The translations under genes were made by a program, and so were the position numbers. This document shows, piece after piece, positions 1 through 9,076 of a DNA stretch of 64,000 nt. The stretch spans positions 1-64,000 of the forward strand of contig CASJPF010000008.1 of NCBI GenBank assembly GCA_949383255.1, in the 5' to 3' direction. The stretch is from Lachnospiraceae bacterium (lineage in GTDB: Bacteria > Bacillota > Clostridia > Lachnospirales > Lachnospiraceae). How positions within the stretch are numbered: the stretch's first letter is position 1; each line of letters opens with the position of its first letter. The notes beneath the pieces are model-generated. The model was not told the origin of the DNA and ran no database searches. It saw only the letters and a program-made list of their open reading frames with translations.

Positions 1-92
1 ATATTAGAAAGTGTCCTGTGCGTTATTTTATTTCTCAAAAAGTTGTAAAGTGGTGGTTTATTATTTATTGTGCATAATATAAAATAGATTAT

Positions 93-121
93 TTGACATA
101 AAAATGATAGGATAGTATTGT
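93..121 (+). promoter_or_regulatory. sigma-A type promoter
   Basis: A TTGACA box at 93-98 is followed after exactly 17 bases by TATTGT at 116-121. It lies about 75 bases before the first small gene, which carries a GGAG ribosome site. It probably drives the two small ribbon-helix-helix-like genes. Confidence 0.55.
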
Positions 122-194
122 ATATACAGGTATTGCCATATGAAAAGAGAATACATACATATACAAATAAAAAATTGATTGGAGTAAAAAAGAT

Positions 195-413
195 ATGGCA
201 AAGACGAGCGAAGCAACATTAAAAGCAATAAAAAAATACAATCAGAAAAGCAAATTTATAAACATAAAATATACGCCAGATTCAACAGATGAATATGAAC
301 GTATAAGCAAATATTGTAAAGATAACAATTTATCAATGCAAGGATATATCAAAGAACTTGTAAAAATGGATCTAGATAATAAGGGAATTGAATATCCTGA
401 AAAGGAATCATAA
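195..413 (+). CDS. small Arc/ribbon-helix-helix-like protein
   Basis: A 72-residue, lysine-rich protein without signal peptide or membrane segment. The middle reads ...INIKYTP, then a helical stretch and SMQGYIKELVKMDL, the beta-strand plus two-helix pattern of short phage or plasmid ribbon-helix-helix proteins. Such proteins usually bind operator DNA as dimers. The next reading frame (417-649) is a paralogue sharing the YIKxLxKxDLDxKG ending, so the pair arose by duplication. The ATG is preceded by TTGGAG. Its place at the edge of a prophage remnant suggests a phage or integrated-element regulator. Family membership is inferred from pattern only and the target is unknown. Confidence 0.65.
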   Translation: MAKTSEATLKAIKKYNQKSKFINIKYTPDSTDEYERISKYCKDNNLSMQGYIKELVKMDLDNKGIEYPEKES

Positions 414-416
414 CAT

Positions 417-649
417 ATGGCATACAACGCAAAAGCACAAAAAAATATAATGAAAAAACAATATTGATTGCTGCAAGTTATAAACCAAATACAGATCTTG
501 CAGATGGGCAAAGAGTAAAGGCATATTTAGAGCAAACAGGACAGAGCGCAAATAGTTACATCAAGGCATTAATCAAGGCAGATCTGGACTCAAAGGGATT
601 TAATATAGATAGTATTACTACTATAGATAGTGAATCAGATAATAGTTAA
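417..649 (+). pseudogene. frameshifted paralogue of the ribbon-helix-helix-like gene
   Basis: An ATG at 417 opens MAYNAKAQK and then stops at 465. The matching remainder continues in another frame from about 446 to 649 (ending SANSYIKALIKADLDSKGF...). One extra A in the seven-A run at 439-445 would join the two into a single ~78-residue protein, MAYNAKAQKKYNEKTIL..., typical of small Arc-like proteins of Clostridia. The C-terminal motif matches the gene at 195-413. It is therefore either a real one-base deletion, a homopolymer sequencing error, or a slippage-dependent gene. The intact part alone could only start at TTG 464, which lacks a ribosome site. Confidence 0.75.
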
Positions 650-705
650 AATTGATGTTATAATACATTAGATTGTTAGGTTGTCAAATATTTATATTGT
701 ATAAG

Positions 706-740
706 AAAAAGCCTTGCACTGTATAATGTATAGGCTTTTT
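706..740. terminator. bidirectional rho-independent terminator
   Basis: AAAAAGCCT (706-714) pairs with AGGCTTTTT (732-740), giving a T run on both strands. It sits between the converging small genes at 417-649 (+) and 766-1008 (-). Confidence 0.8.
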
Positions 741-765
741 GTAGTGTTTTTATTCATTGTTTTAA

Positions 766-1008
766 TTATGTTTCATCTTTGATTGGTGAATCTGGTATGT
801 ATTCCAAAATATCACCAGGCTGGCAATTTAATAATGTACATACTTTGTTTAATGCTTCTTGTGTTAATAGTTTATGATCTCTAATTTGTTGTAACTGTGA
901 TTGGTTAAATATCTTTTCTTGTTCAATTTTATATGTGCTGTATCCCATTTGTCTCAAAGTTGAAAGAATATCTAATTTGTCAATAAAAGCAAATTGTATA
1001 TAATACAC
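766..1008 (-). CDS. small Xre/Cro-CI type HTH regulator (HTH_26-like)
   Basis: About 70-80 residues. The reading DILSTLRQMGYSTYKIEQEK, then LNKVCTLLNCQPGDILEY, matches the compact Cro/CI-like helix-turn-helix family whose hallmark is the C-terminal LLNCQPGDILEY segment. The annotated start is GTG at 1008 with no clear ribosome site; family members normally begin near the DILSTLRQ segment, so the true start is unsettled. It shares a bidirectional terminator with the paralogue pair and faces the phage tail genes divergently. It is probably a regulator of the former prophage or of a nearby mobile element. Confidence 0.7.
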   Translation of the reverse strand: MYYIQFAFIDKLDILSTLRQMGYSTYKIEQEKIFNQSQLQQIRDHKLLTQEALNKVCTLLNCQPGDILEYIPDSPIKDET

Positions 1009-1081
1009 AAATATAATCTAAATTTTAGACTATAATGACCTTAACGACAAACACAAAGCACCTTGATAATTGAATAAAGGC

Positions 1082-1110
1082 TTTACACTTTTCTCTACAA
1101 CCGCTATAAT
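1082..1110 (+). promoter_or_regulatory. sigma-A type promoter
   Basis: TTTACA (1082-1087) and TATAAT (1105-1110) are separated by 17 bases. Downstream lies GGTGGAAGG and ATG 1158, which opens a reading frame of only nine codons (MVVEEMNII). This promoter and start belong to a gene whose body is missing; phage tail sequence follows immediately. Confidence 0.6.
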
Positions 1111-1176
1111 AATTGTAACATTATAACAATTGTTTCAATTAAAAAGGCGGTGGAAGGATGGTAGTTGAAGAAATGA

Positions 1177-3330
1177 ACATCATCTGATTATAAAACATTT
1201 TCTCTTGACGAACTAAAACTACATTTAACTGCATATAATAAAGCGCTTGTTTCTTTAATTACCTTGTACAAAAATGAATTTGGTGTTACTGAAATTGGAA
1301 ATGCACCAAATTATAATCCAACTCCCTCTTCTGCTACTAACATAAAAAATACTCCCTACTGGCATGATTTTTATGCTTATAAAGAATCAATTATTCCACA
1401 AATTGAGGAAGCTTTAAAAATGTATTGTCAGACAGATTCTAATGGAAATCTAGTAACAGATAAAAATGGGCACTTTATAGAATTAAAATTTGGCAATCCT
1501 GCATACTATGCAGATCCAAGTATTGTAAAAGAAATTGATGCCTACAAATATGAATGGTCTTTGTATGGATTAGATGAACTAGAATCAAAGAAAAAGGCAT
1601 GGTCAGAAGTTTCAAATATTTTATTTCATGAATGTTTTATAAAATCTGGTACGATTGCAGCTCCTACCTCCTATCGTACTCCCGATGACAATGGCTGGAA
1701 TAGTCTATCTGATAAACAGAAAAAAGAATTTACATCGAAAGCTGCTTATATTGATAAGCTGAATCAATATCTTGATTATATGTCTTTTGATATACGAAAT
1801 AATTCTCTAACCAAAACCAAATGTAAAGGTATTATTAGACAATGTAATGATGCTATTATAACACATAAAAATGAAATTACTTCAATAGAGAAATTACAAA
1901 ACAGTTATCAACTTCAAAGAATTGAACTTGCAAATTCTGTATCCCTAAAAAATTTTAAAGTTAATAACACGCTTTTATTTAATGAAAAAGATTTGAATAT
2001 TATTAACAGTATGATAAGAGAACGAGATTATAATAATTCTAATATTCTAATCACAAATCTTGATGATATTGTTAGTACAATTGATGCCCAAGAAGAATTA
2101 TATCAAACGGCTATTGAAGAATTATATACATTATCACAACCACAGTATTCCTTTCATACAGAGTTGGACAACTTATATGCTCTTGAAGAATTTCAGAGTT
2201 ATCACGACTCCTTTGATGTTGGTAATTTTATTAGAGTTGGGTTTGAAATTCATGAGGAGCTTTTTGATATTGATTTCATAAAACTAAGATTGATTTCAAT
2301 TGAATATAATCCATTACAATCTGATGAAAATTTGTCAATTGAATTTTCTACTATGGAAAAAGGGTTAGACAATGTTTCTGATATATCATTTTTAATTGAC
2401 AAAGACAGTTCCTCTTCTTCTGGTAGTGGTTCGTCTTCTTCTGGAAAAGGAACCTATGGTAATAATGATGCAAACGTTCAAATAAGTAATAACATGTTGA
2501 ATGCCCTTCTTAGCACAGAATTATTTGGCACCACTGTCACTGATGTAATTTTAGATAGTCTCAAAAGTAATAAGGGAAATTTTAATACACTTTTATCACA
2601 CAGCGGTATATTTGATTCCTTAGAAGCTGGGCGTATTAAAATTAGTGGTGAATGTTTATTTGATATGATTCAATCAAGTAATTATGTTGCTGGAAAATCG
2701 GGAAGTTTTCTAAGTTTACTAAATGGAAATTTTGATTTTGCCGGGGGAAAGTTCAAATGGGATGGGATAGATTTAACAATTGATGGAAATGGAAAATTCA
2801 CTGGGGATATTGTTGCAAACTCATTGAAGCTAGGACAAAATGTAAAAATTGATGGAACATCTATAACAGGTCTTTCCAAAGTAGCAACAAGTGGCGACTT
2901 TAATGATCTATCTAACACATCAAATATATTAATGACTGATGATGTATCTATTAAATCTGTCACTGATACTAATGGAGTCACAACAAAAACAATAACTGTA
3001 GACAAACAAACTTACACAACAAAAGAATCAGATAATTATATTCTAACGAATGTTGGTCTTGGTGCCAATACTGATAAACATGATAAAAGTTTCTTTAAAG
3101 TATCAAAAAATGGCTTGTTAGAAGCAAACAATGCATTGATATATGGTACAGTATACGCAACAAATGGGCGTTTTGCAGGAGAAGTTATTGCTACTTCTGG
3201 GAGTTTTAGTGGGGATATTGTTGCAAACTCATTAACTGCAAATAAAAGTGGTACCATTGCAGGGTGGACTTTCAATGAAAATGGATTCTTTCGTGAAGAC
3301 GATTCTATTGGAAATTTTTTTCACAACTAA
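1177..3330 (+). pseudogene. phage tail-tip / minor structural protein, 5' truncated and frameshifted
   Basis: The frame is open from 1177 (after a stop at 1174) to 3330. It begins without a convincing start or ribosome site, so the N-terminal part of the tail protein is gone. The first ~380 residues are helical with coiled coil. A serine/glycine linker follows (about 2406-2450). The last ~300 residues repeat short fibre modules such as FTGDIVANSLKL and FSGDIVANSLTA, with a final IAGWTFNENG, typical of siphophage tail-endopeptidase or prophage antireceptor proteins. At the seven-T run 3315-3321 the frame ends nine bases later. One more T would continue straight into the S74-domain reading frame that follows, so the two are one broken gene. 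It would have formed the tail tip recognising the host surface. Confidence 0.75.
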
Positions 3331-4484
3331 TTGGAGCAAATGGTATCTCCATCTCAGATTTCTTCTTTGTACAACCAGAAGGTTTTGCTGTAACTGATCC
3401 AAAATACTATAAGAAAATGTATAATCATCAATGGAATGAAAACGAATTACTCAATTCGCTAATTCGATTATTAGGAGGAACTGAGGCAGAACTTTATGAC
3501 GAATCCTTATGTATAGAAATATATGCTTATAGTAATAAACCAGCTACAATAAAAATAACTGGAAATTTTTCAGAAGATCTTGACCAATCTGAAGTAGAGG
3601 ACGGAGAAAAAACTATCATAATCTCTAACCCAATGATTTGGCAAATCAACAATTATACAAAAATTCGCCTAACTACAGATGATATATTTTTTGGTTATCA
3701 CTTTGATGATGCTGTTCGTTTCCCTTCTACTTTCGCTCGCATAGAATCTATTGGACTATATGATAATTTAAATAAGCGAATCGGTATCTATAAAATTGAT
3801 GTGTTTGCCCATCAAACAAATCGTGTAAAACGCACAATTTATTTAAGTAAAAATCGCTCCTATGACGACTTTATAATCAATTCCTTATTTGGTCAAATTA
3901 CATTAAAGACATTGGACATCTATCCTTTAGGGATAAATGCATTTTCTGAATTTGAATTTAATATTTATCCCAATGATGACTCTAAAGTTACAATATCATC
4001 TTCTAAACTAAAACATTCCGGCGTTTATGATACCACTGTATCATCTGGATCGCAGTTAAGAATTAGTTCTGATGGAACAATTCAAAGATATTCATCTTCT
4101 TCTAAACGTTATAAAAAGGATATTACTTCCATTATTCCTTCCGAATTACTTCCTGAAAGATTATACGATTTAAATATAGTATCATATAAATATAAGGATT
4201 TCTATCTTCCAGCTAATGAGCAACGATATAGTCATAATATTCTTGGTTTTATTGCTGAAGATGTATATGAAAAATATCCCGAAGCTTGTAACTTAAATGC
4301 AGATGGGACTCCTGAAATGTGGGAAATCAATATACTTTTCCCCGCCGCATTAAAGCTTATTCAAGAACAGCACAAAGAACTTCAAAAGCTGCATAAAAAA
4401 ACTATCTCATTGGATAAACAGATAAAGTCCTTGAAACAGCAATTTCAAAGGATAAAAACATGCAATAACAACCAAACACACTAG
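3324..4484 (+). pseudogene. C-terminal part of the tail-tip protein with S74 intramolecular chaperone domain
   Basis: This frame is open from the T-run frameshift at 3315-3321 (reading QLIGANGISISDFFF...) to 4484. ATG 3417 is internal and has no ribosome site. The end carries the intramolecular chaperone of endosialidase-type fibres (peptidase S74): SSKRYKKDI, then ILGFIAEDVYEKYP and a C-terminal coiled coil with LIQEQHKELQKL. In phages this domain trimerises the fibre and cuts itself off using a Ser-Lys dyad. It should be fused to the reading frame ending at 3330. Whether any functional protein is made depends on that frameshift. Confidence 0.75.
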
Positions 4485-4534
4485 ACTTTTAGATATATTT
4501 CAAGCAAAAACAATCACAAAGGGAGAAGCAATTA

Positions 4535-4807
4535 ATGAGTCAACAAAACTTTGCACAAGACACAAATAACAACGTTACCGCCACTGATACTAATAATACA
4601 TTAACACATGGCTTACTTGCTGAAGATTTTAAGCAAAATATATTATCATTGGTTCAAGGACATCAACTAGACATACAAACTAAAGCTATTATCTTAGATT
4701 CTATTTTACTTGCAACCAATATAGCTGCAAGACAACAAACTCAATTGGAACTTGCGGAATATCAAAAGAAAAATACTAATATAACTTCAGAAAAAGAAAC
4801 ATCATAA
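4535..4807 (+). CDS. small phage tail-module protein of unknown function
   Basis: A 90-residue protein preceded by AGGGAGAAG. It is rich in Asn, Gln and Thr at the N-terminus and helical at the C-terminus (LAEYQKKN...). No signal peptide or membrane span is evident. It sits between the S74 tail gene and the BppU-like gene, with a stop codon five bases before the next start, so it belongs to the tail operon. Small proteins of this size at this position are common in Clostridia siphophages. No family is recognised. Confidence 0.6.
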   Translation: MSQQNFAQDTNNNVTATDTNNTLTHGLLAEDFKQNILSLVQGHQLDIQTKAIILDSILLATNIAARQQTQLELAEYQKKNTNITSEKETS

Positions 4808-4811
4808 AAAG

Positions 4812-7718
4812 GTGTTTCTTTTTGTATATGGAGGTGATTTTATTAACGCAGCAATAAAAACAAGCAAACTTAGTTTCTATAATGAATTGGGCATTTTAAC
4901 TTTCAATGCAAAACAATTTGATACTGGGCGAATTTTTGTATTTTATATTATGGATAATGATGAACCATATGATATTAGAGGCTGTAAAACATATATACGC
5001 ATACAAAAAGCAGATGGAACACAATTTCAGAGTAATGTCTGTTGTAAAATTGATGGTATAAATAGCATTATCGTTGATACATCTATTGGAAATAGAAATC
5101 AAATTCTTGCTGCCTCTGGAATTAATCAATGTGAATTGCATCTTGAAGATGATAAAGGTCTCTGCCTTACTACATGGACATTTAACATTTATGTTGAGAA
5201 ACGCGTACATAATGCTGAAAATTTATCTTCACATGATTCCTTTGATGTAATTGACAATATAGTTGCTGCGGAAAAAGATAGAATTGAAAGCGAAAAAATT
5301 CGTAAGCAGAATGAAGAACAACGCATTATTAACGAAAGTCAGCGCATTGATGAGGAAAATCTACGCCGAAGCAATGAAAATACAAGAAAAAATAATGAAG
5401 TTAATCGGGAAAATAACGAAAATCAGCGCATTGATGAGGAAAATCTACGCAACCAGGCAGAACAGACACGTAATAATAACGAGAATACTCGTATCCTTCA
5501 TGAAGATCTACGTATTGATGATGAAACACAGAGAAAAGCTGAGGAAAAAATAAGACAGGATAATGAAAATGACAGAAAGAAGACATTTAATACAGTTTTA
5601 TCCCAAGCACAAACGTATGCTACTTCTGCTTCTATTTCCGCTTATAATGCAAAAGATAGTGCAAAAATCGCTAAACTAAATGCAGATATTGCTATTGATA
5701 ACAATATCTCATTGACAGCATATGCTACTTCTGCCGAAAATTATATGGAAACTGCTAAAAGTTATGCTATTGGTACAAATAATGTTACTCGTCCAAATGA
5801 TAATAAGGATAATAGTAAATTTTATTCCGAATTAGCAAGACAGCTTACAGACAAAGCACAGAAGCTGTTAGAACAGGCGCAAAAGATAATAGCAGCGGCG
5901 TCAAGCGGGGCACTAATACCATCTGGAACGGTTACATTTGAAAATTTGCCAACAGAACCACAAATTGGATATATGTACAATATCAGTAATGATTTTACAA
6001 CAGATAACCATTTTATTGAAGGTGCGGGTATATTTTATCGTGCAGGCGCAAATGTTTATTGGACAAAAGACAACAGATGGGACATTATGGTTGGGGTACA
6101 AGTAACAGGCGTAAAAGGGGAAGCAGAAAGTATATATCATACCGGAAATGTAAATATTACGAAAGCAAATGTAGGATTAGGAAGTGTAAACAACACATCA
6201 GATAAAGATAAACCTATATCTACAGCACAACAAACAGCTTTAAATAACAAAATAAGCAAAACCGGAGATACAATGACAGGCGTGTTTACTTTACTTGGGA
6301 ACCAATATACAGATGCTTTAAGAGCCGGAGGAATGAATGCTAATAATTCAAATATATATGCAATAAACAGTTTAATATTTAGGGACCTGTCTGAAAGTGC
6401 AACTGAAGGCATACAATTTTATCGTGATGACTCACATGCTGACACATTGTATGGAAAAAACGGAGTGTTGTATTGGACTCTAAATAGAGCTTTTGGCACT
6501 CATGGTACAGACAGAATTGTCCTTACCAGTGAAAATTATGCTTCTTATGCCTTGCCAAAAGCAGGAGGTACAACAACAGGAAATTTAACCAGCCCAACAT
6601 TTACAGCTAATACACCAATGACCTTAACTAAAGGATTAGTGGACGGGCTTGGCAATGGAACGACAAAAGTATTTTCTAATGGCATAGCAATTTCAAATCC
6701 TACAATTAGAAGTGATTTAGGGTTTATACGGGTGACAGGAACCGGCGAAAGTGACACTGTGTTAGAAATTGCAACTGGCGATGATGGTGGCGTAGGCGAA
6801 CGAATAGTGGCGCGACAGTATAATACATCAAATGCAGTCGCTCATGAGCTTGTTTTATTAGGTAATAGTGGACAGACAGAATTTAATCAATACATAAAAG
6901 TTAATACACCTAATGGTACAGATGGAGAAGTACGTATTTTTCGCAATGGTAGTCAAAAAATGTATTTAGGTGTTGGAAGTGGAAATATCAATCATGGGAT
7001 ATGGGATAATGTTTTGAATAAATGGATGGTCTATTCAGATAATTCCAATACCTATTTAAATGGAACGGCTCAAAGTTCAAACACTATAATGATGCTTAAT
7101 CAAAATGAAACAAAGATCCAAGGAAGATTTCACAATGATATATTGAGAAACTCACCCTTTACCATAATGGGTTGGGATAACGATGGCGATATTCATGGTT
7201 ACGCATCTAGCAATCTTATTGTTAGGCGTGCTAGTGAAGCATTGGAAGATATTAACAACAATAGAATCGATAAATTTTATGCTAAATCAACTAGGCTTTT
7301 TGAATATTTTGGCAAGAATGGATTGGATAAACTATTAACCAGCGGAACGTTATACAACATATTTTCAACTAATTTGTCTTTACCTGCTGCGAATAAAGTA
7401 GCTAACTGTGTAGTGTCTGGAAATATCGGAGTGTACCTATTTCGCAATTCTACTAGTGCCGCTGTCACTAATAAATATATGGAAATTACTCTAGACGTAA
7501 CCGATTCAAATAATAATGAAATATATTACCAGACTTTTAACGCGCTAATGCCAAATACAGGCGTGCTTGGAAGAGTACATACAATAAGTTATAGCTTTCC
7601 CATACCAACAATAGCACAGGGTGTACTTACGTTTGCAATAAGTATTATGCAAAAAACAGGATCATCTATGTATTTATCAGAAAGCAAATCTTATTTGTAT
7701 GCAAATGCATTTCTTTAA
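4812..7718 (+). CDS. BppU-like baseplate / tail fibre protein
   Basis: A 968-residue phage structural protein. Residues ~15-130 resemble the N-terminal domain of BppU-type baseplate upper proteins (beta-rich, starting KTSKLSFYNELGILTF). Residues 157-254 form fourteen consecutive heptads R-x-x-x-E-x-x, a trimeric coiled-coil stalk. The remainder is fibre shaft and head with modules such as KANVGLGSVNNTSDKDKP and ISKTGDTMTG, known from phage tail fibres. GTG 4812 is the open start. A strong GGAGGTGA site at 4831 lies within the frame, followed only by ATT at 4842, so the true start is uncertain. It would attach the phage to its host. It is intact as a reading frame although neighbouring phage genes are broken. 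Confidence 0.8.
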   Translation: MFLFVYGGDFINAAIKTSKLSFYNELGILTFNAKQFDTGRIFVFYIMDNDEPYDIRGCKTYIRIQKADGTQFQSNVCCKIDGINSIIVDTSIGNRNQILAASGINQCELHLEDDKGLCLTTWTFNIYVEKRVHNAENLSSHDSFDVIDNIVAAEKDRIESEKIRKQNEEQRIINESQRIDEENLRRSNENTRKNNEVNRENNENQRIDEENLRNQAEQTRNNNENTRILHEDLRIDDETQRKAEEKIRQDNENDRKKTFNTVLSQAQTYATSASISAYNAKDSAKIAKLNADIAIDNNISLTAYATSAENYMETAKSYAIGTNNVTRPNDNKDNSKFYSELARQLTDKAQKLLEQAQKIIAAASSGALIPSGTVTFENLPTEPQIGYMYNISNDFTTDNHFIEGAGIFYRAGANVYWTKDNRWDIMVGVQVTGVKGEAESIYHTGNVNITKANVGLGSVNNTSDKDKPISTAQQTALNNKISKTGDTMTGVFTLLGNQYTDALRAGGMNANNSNIYAINSLIFRDLSESATEGIQFYRDDSHADTLYGKNGVLYWTLNRAFGTHGTDRIVLTSENYASYALPKAGGTTTGNLTSPTFTANTPMTLTKGLVDGLGNGTTKVFSNGIAISNPTIRSDLGFIRVTGTGESDTVLEIATGDDGGVGERIVARQYNTSNAVAHELVLLGNSGQTEFNQYIKVNTPNGTDGEVRIFRNGSQKMYLGVGSGNINHGIWDNVLNKWMVYSDNSNTYLNGTAQSSNTIMMLNQNETKIQGRFHNDILRNSPFTIMGWDNDGDIHGYASSNLIVRRASEALEDINNNRIDKFYAKSTRLFEYFGKNGLDKLLTSGTLYNIFSTNLSLPAANKVANCVVSGNIGVYLFRNSTSAAVTNKYMEITLDVTDSNNNEIYYQTFNALMPNTGVLGRVHTISYSFPIPTIAQGVLTFAISIMQKTGSSMYLSESKSYLYANAFL
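5280..5573 (+). repeat. fourteen-heptad RxxxExx coiled-coil coding repeat
   Basis: Every seventh codon is Arg and the fifth residue of each heptad is Glu, without exception for 14 heptads. A 27-base exact repeat (5340-5366 and 5424-5450), four heptads apart, shows recent internal duplication. Confidence 0.85.
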
Positions 7719-7741
7719 CAAAAAAGATTTAGGAGGGGACC

Positions 7742-7835
7742 ATGAAAGGAATCGATATTGCAAATTGATACGAGATAAGCAGTTAACAGTCAGGTAGTAA
7801 AAGATGTAGGTGTAGAGTTTGCTTGTTTTCAATAA
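7742..7835 (+). pseudogene. stump of a GH25 phage lysin
   Basis: After a strong AGGAGGGGA ribosome site, ATG 7742 encodes MKGIDIAN and then a stop. This is the characteristic start of GH25 lysozymes of Clostridia phages (MKGIDIA...). Out of frame, the following bases still read VVKDVGVEFAC, resembling the next conserved strand. The catalytic Asp in GIDIA is present but the rest of the enzyme is missing. It lies where the endolysin would follow tail genes, so the remnant ends here. Confidence 0.55.
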
Positions 7836-7853
7836 AATTGCTATTTAATGAAC

Positions 7854-7917
7854 TAGGTTCTTTAATCAGTGATGTTGTAAAATTATATACTTACAGCATC
7901 ACTAACTAAAGAACCTA
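7854..7917. terminator. long hairpin closing the prophage remnant
   Basis: TAGGTTCTTTAATCAGTGAT (from 7854) pairs with ATCACTAACTAAAGAACCTA (ending 7917), about 25 pairs with few mismatches. There is no strong T run. It could be a terminator or processing structure for the phage operon. From 7918 to 8118 I see nothing else. Confidence 0.45.
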
Positions 7918-8118
7918 TATTCAACTATTTAAGCTTAATAACATATAAAGACTGTCTCCATTTACAAATTGAAAAATCTCCAGTTTGTCTCCACACATGT
8001 CACAAACTACATTAATTTATACTAACTTATAACAAGTTATTGCGAAATTGTCATCACATATAAATACTTGAAACCACACGCTCTATCCCTAATAAACACA
8101 GCATTTTCAAGCATTTTG

Positions 8119-9024
8119 TTACCACTCATAAGGTGTCGCTTGGTACACGTAATAATTTAACCAATTCGTATATAAATTATTACTGTGAGAGCGCCATTGC
8201 AGATTCGGTCTCTGGGTTGAATCGTCATTTGGATAATAATTTCTAGGAATATGTATTGGCAATCCTTTGTTTATGTCTCGCTTATATTCTGCGTCAAGCG
8301 TATATCTGTCATACTCTGGATGTCCATTTACAAATATTTTCTTGCCATTCTCAGCATATGCAAGAAATACACCAGCCTCATTTGATTCGGCAAGCACAGT
8401 AATCTTATCGCAATTATGAATATCAGAAGCGGGCGTCTCTGTGTGACGACTGTGTGGTGCCAGAAAATAATCATCAAAACCGCGCACAAGGGGTACTTTT
8501 CTATTCTGTACCTTATGGGAATATAATCCAAACAATTTTTCGGAAAGTTGGCGTTTTTGAATGCCATAATAATAATAGAAACCTGCCTGAGCACCCCAAC
8601 ATATGTGAAGGGTAGAAGTCACATGCTCTTGTGCCCAATCCATAATAGCACACACTTCCGCCCAATAGTCAACTTCTTCAAAAGGAATATCTTCCACTGG
8701 TGCACCTGTGATAATCAAGCCATCAAACCGTTTGTTTTGAATCTGCTCAAATGTTGTGTAAAATCGATTTAAATGATTCGCTGATGTGTTAAGGGACACA
8801 TGACTTGTTACCATAAGGAATGTAACGTCTACCTGTAGTGGTGTATTGGACAGTGCGCGCAGAAGTTGCAACTCTGTATCTTGCTTCACAGGCATTAAAT
8901 TTAGGATACATACCTGCAAAGGTCTAATGTCCTGATGCATAGCACGATTTTCATCCATTACAAATATATTTTCATTTTCAAGTATTTCTTTTGCTGGCAA
9001 GTCACTTTGTACTTTAATTGGCAT
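8119..9024 (-). CDS. metAA: homoserine O-acetyltransferase (MetA family)
   Basis: Full-length 301-residue MetA: activates L-homoserine for methionine synthesis in the cytoplasm. Catalytic Cys142 (LHICWGAQAG) and the His235/Glu237 pair (NGHPEYD) are present. Residue 111 is Glu (APVEDI), the residue known in this family to favour acetyl-CoA over succinyl-CoA, so the product is expected to be O-acetylhomoserine. AGGAG precedes the ATG. It lies 52 bases downstream of ligA in the same direction. No SAM riboswitch or T-box is visible in the short gap, which instead contains a GTTACAATTCAG sequence identical to a transposable-element end. Confidence 0.95.
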   Translation of the reverse strand: MPIKVQSDLPAKEILENENIFVMDENRAMHQDIRPLQVCILNLMPVKQDTELQLLRALSNTPLQVDVTFLMVTSHVSLNTSANHLNRFYTTFEQIQNKRFDGLIITGAPVEDIPFEEVDYWAEVCAIMDWAQEHVTSTLHICWGAQAGFYYYYGIQKRQLSEKLFGLYSHKVQNRKVPLVRGFDDYFLAPHSRHTETPASDIHNCDKITVLAESNEAGVFLAYAENGKKIFVNGHPEYDRYTLDAEYKRDINKGLPIHIPRNYYPNDDSTQRPNLQWRSHSNNLYTNWLNYYVYQATPYEW

Positions 9025-9076
9025 ATTTCTACACTCCTGTCTAAATAGTTGTTACAATTCAGCTATCATCTTGTTT

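Noticed and set aside
3315-3321. Programmed frameshift in the tail gene
   Set aside because: Tail-tip/S74 fibre genes are not known to need frameshifting, and a similar lesion occurs in an unrelated gene at 439-445. Kept only as a lesser alternative.
5280-5573. CRISPR-like or tandem DNA repeat
   Set aside because: The periodicity is at the protein level (heptads) with diverged DNA. No CRISPR array with regular spacers was seen anywhere in the window.
7854-7917. Inverted ends of an insertion sequence
   Set aside because: The arms are adjacent with a short loop and no transposase, so a hairpin is the simpler reading.
9025-9076. Possible SAM riboswitch or T-box before metA
   Set aside because: The gap to ligA is only 52 bases and lacks the stems or conserved T-box sequence.
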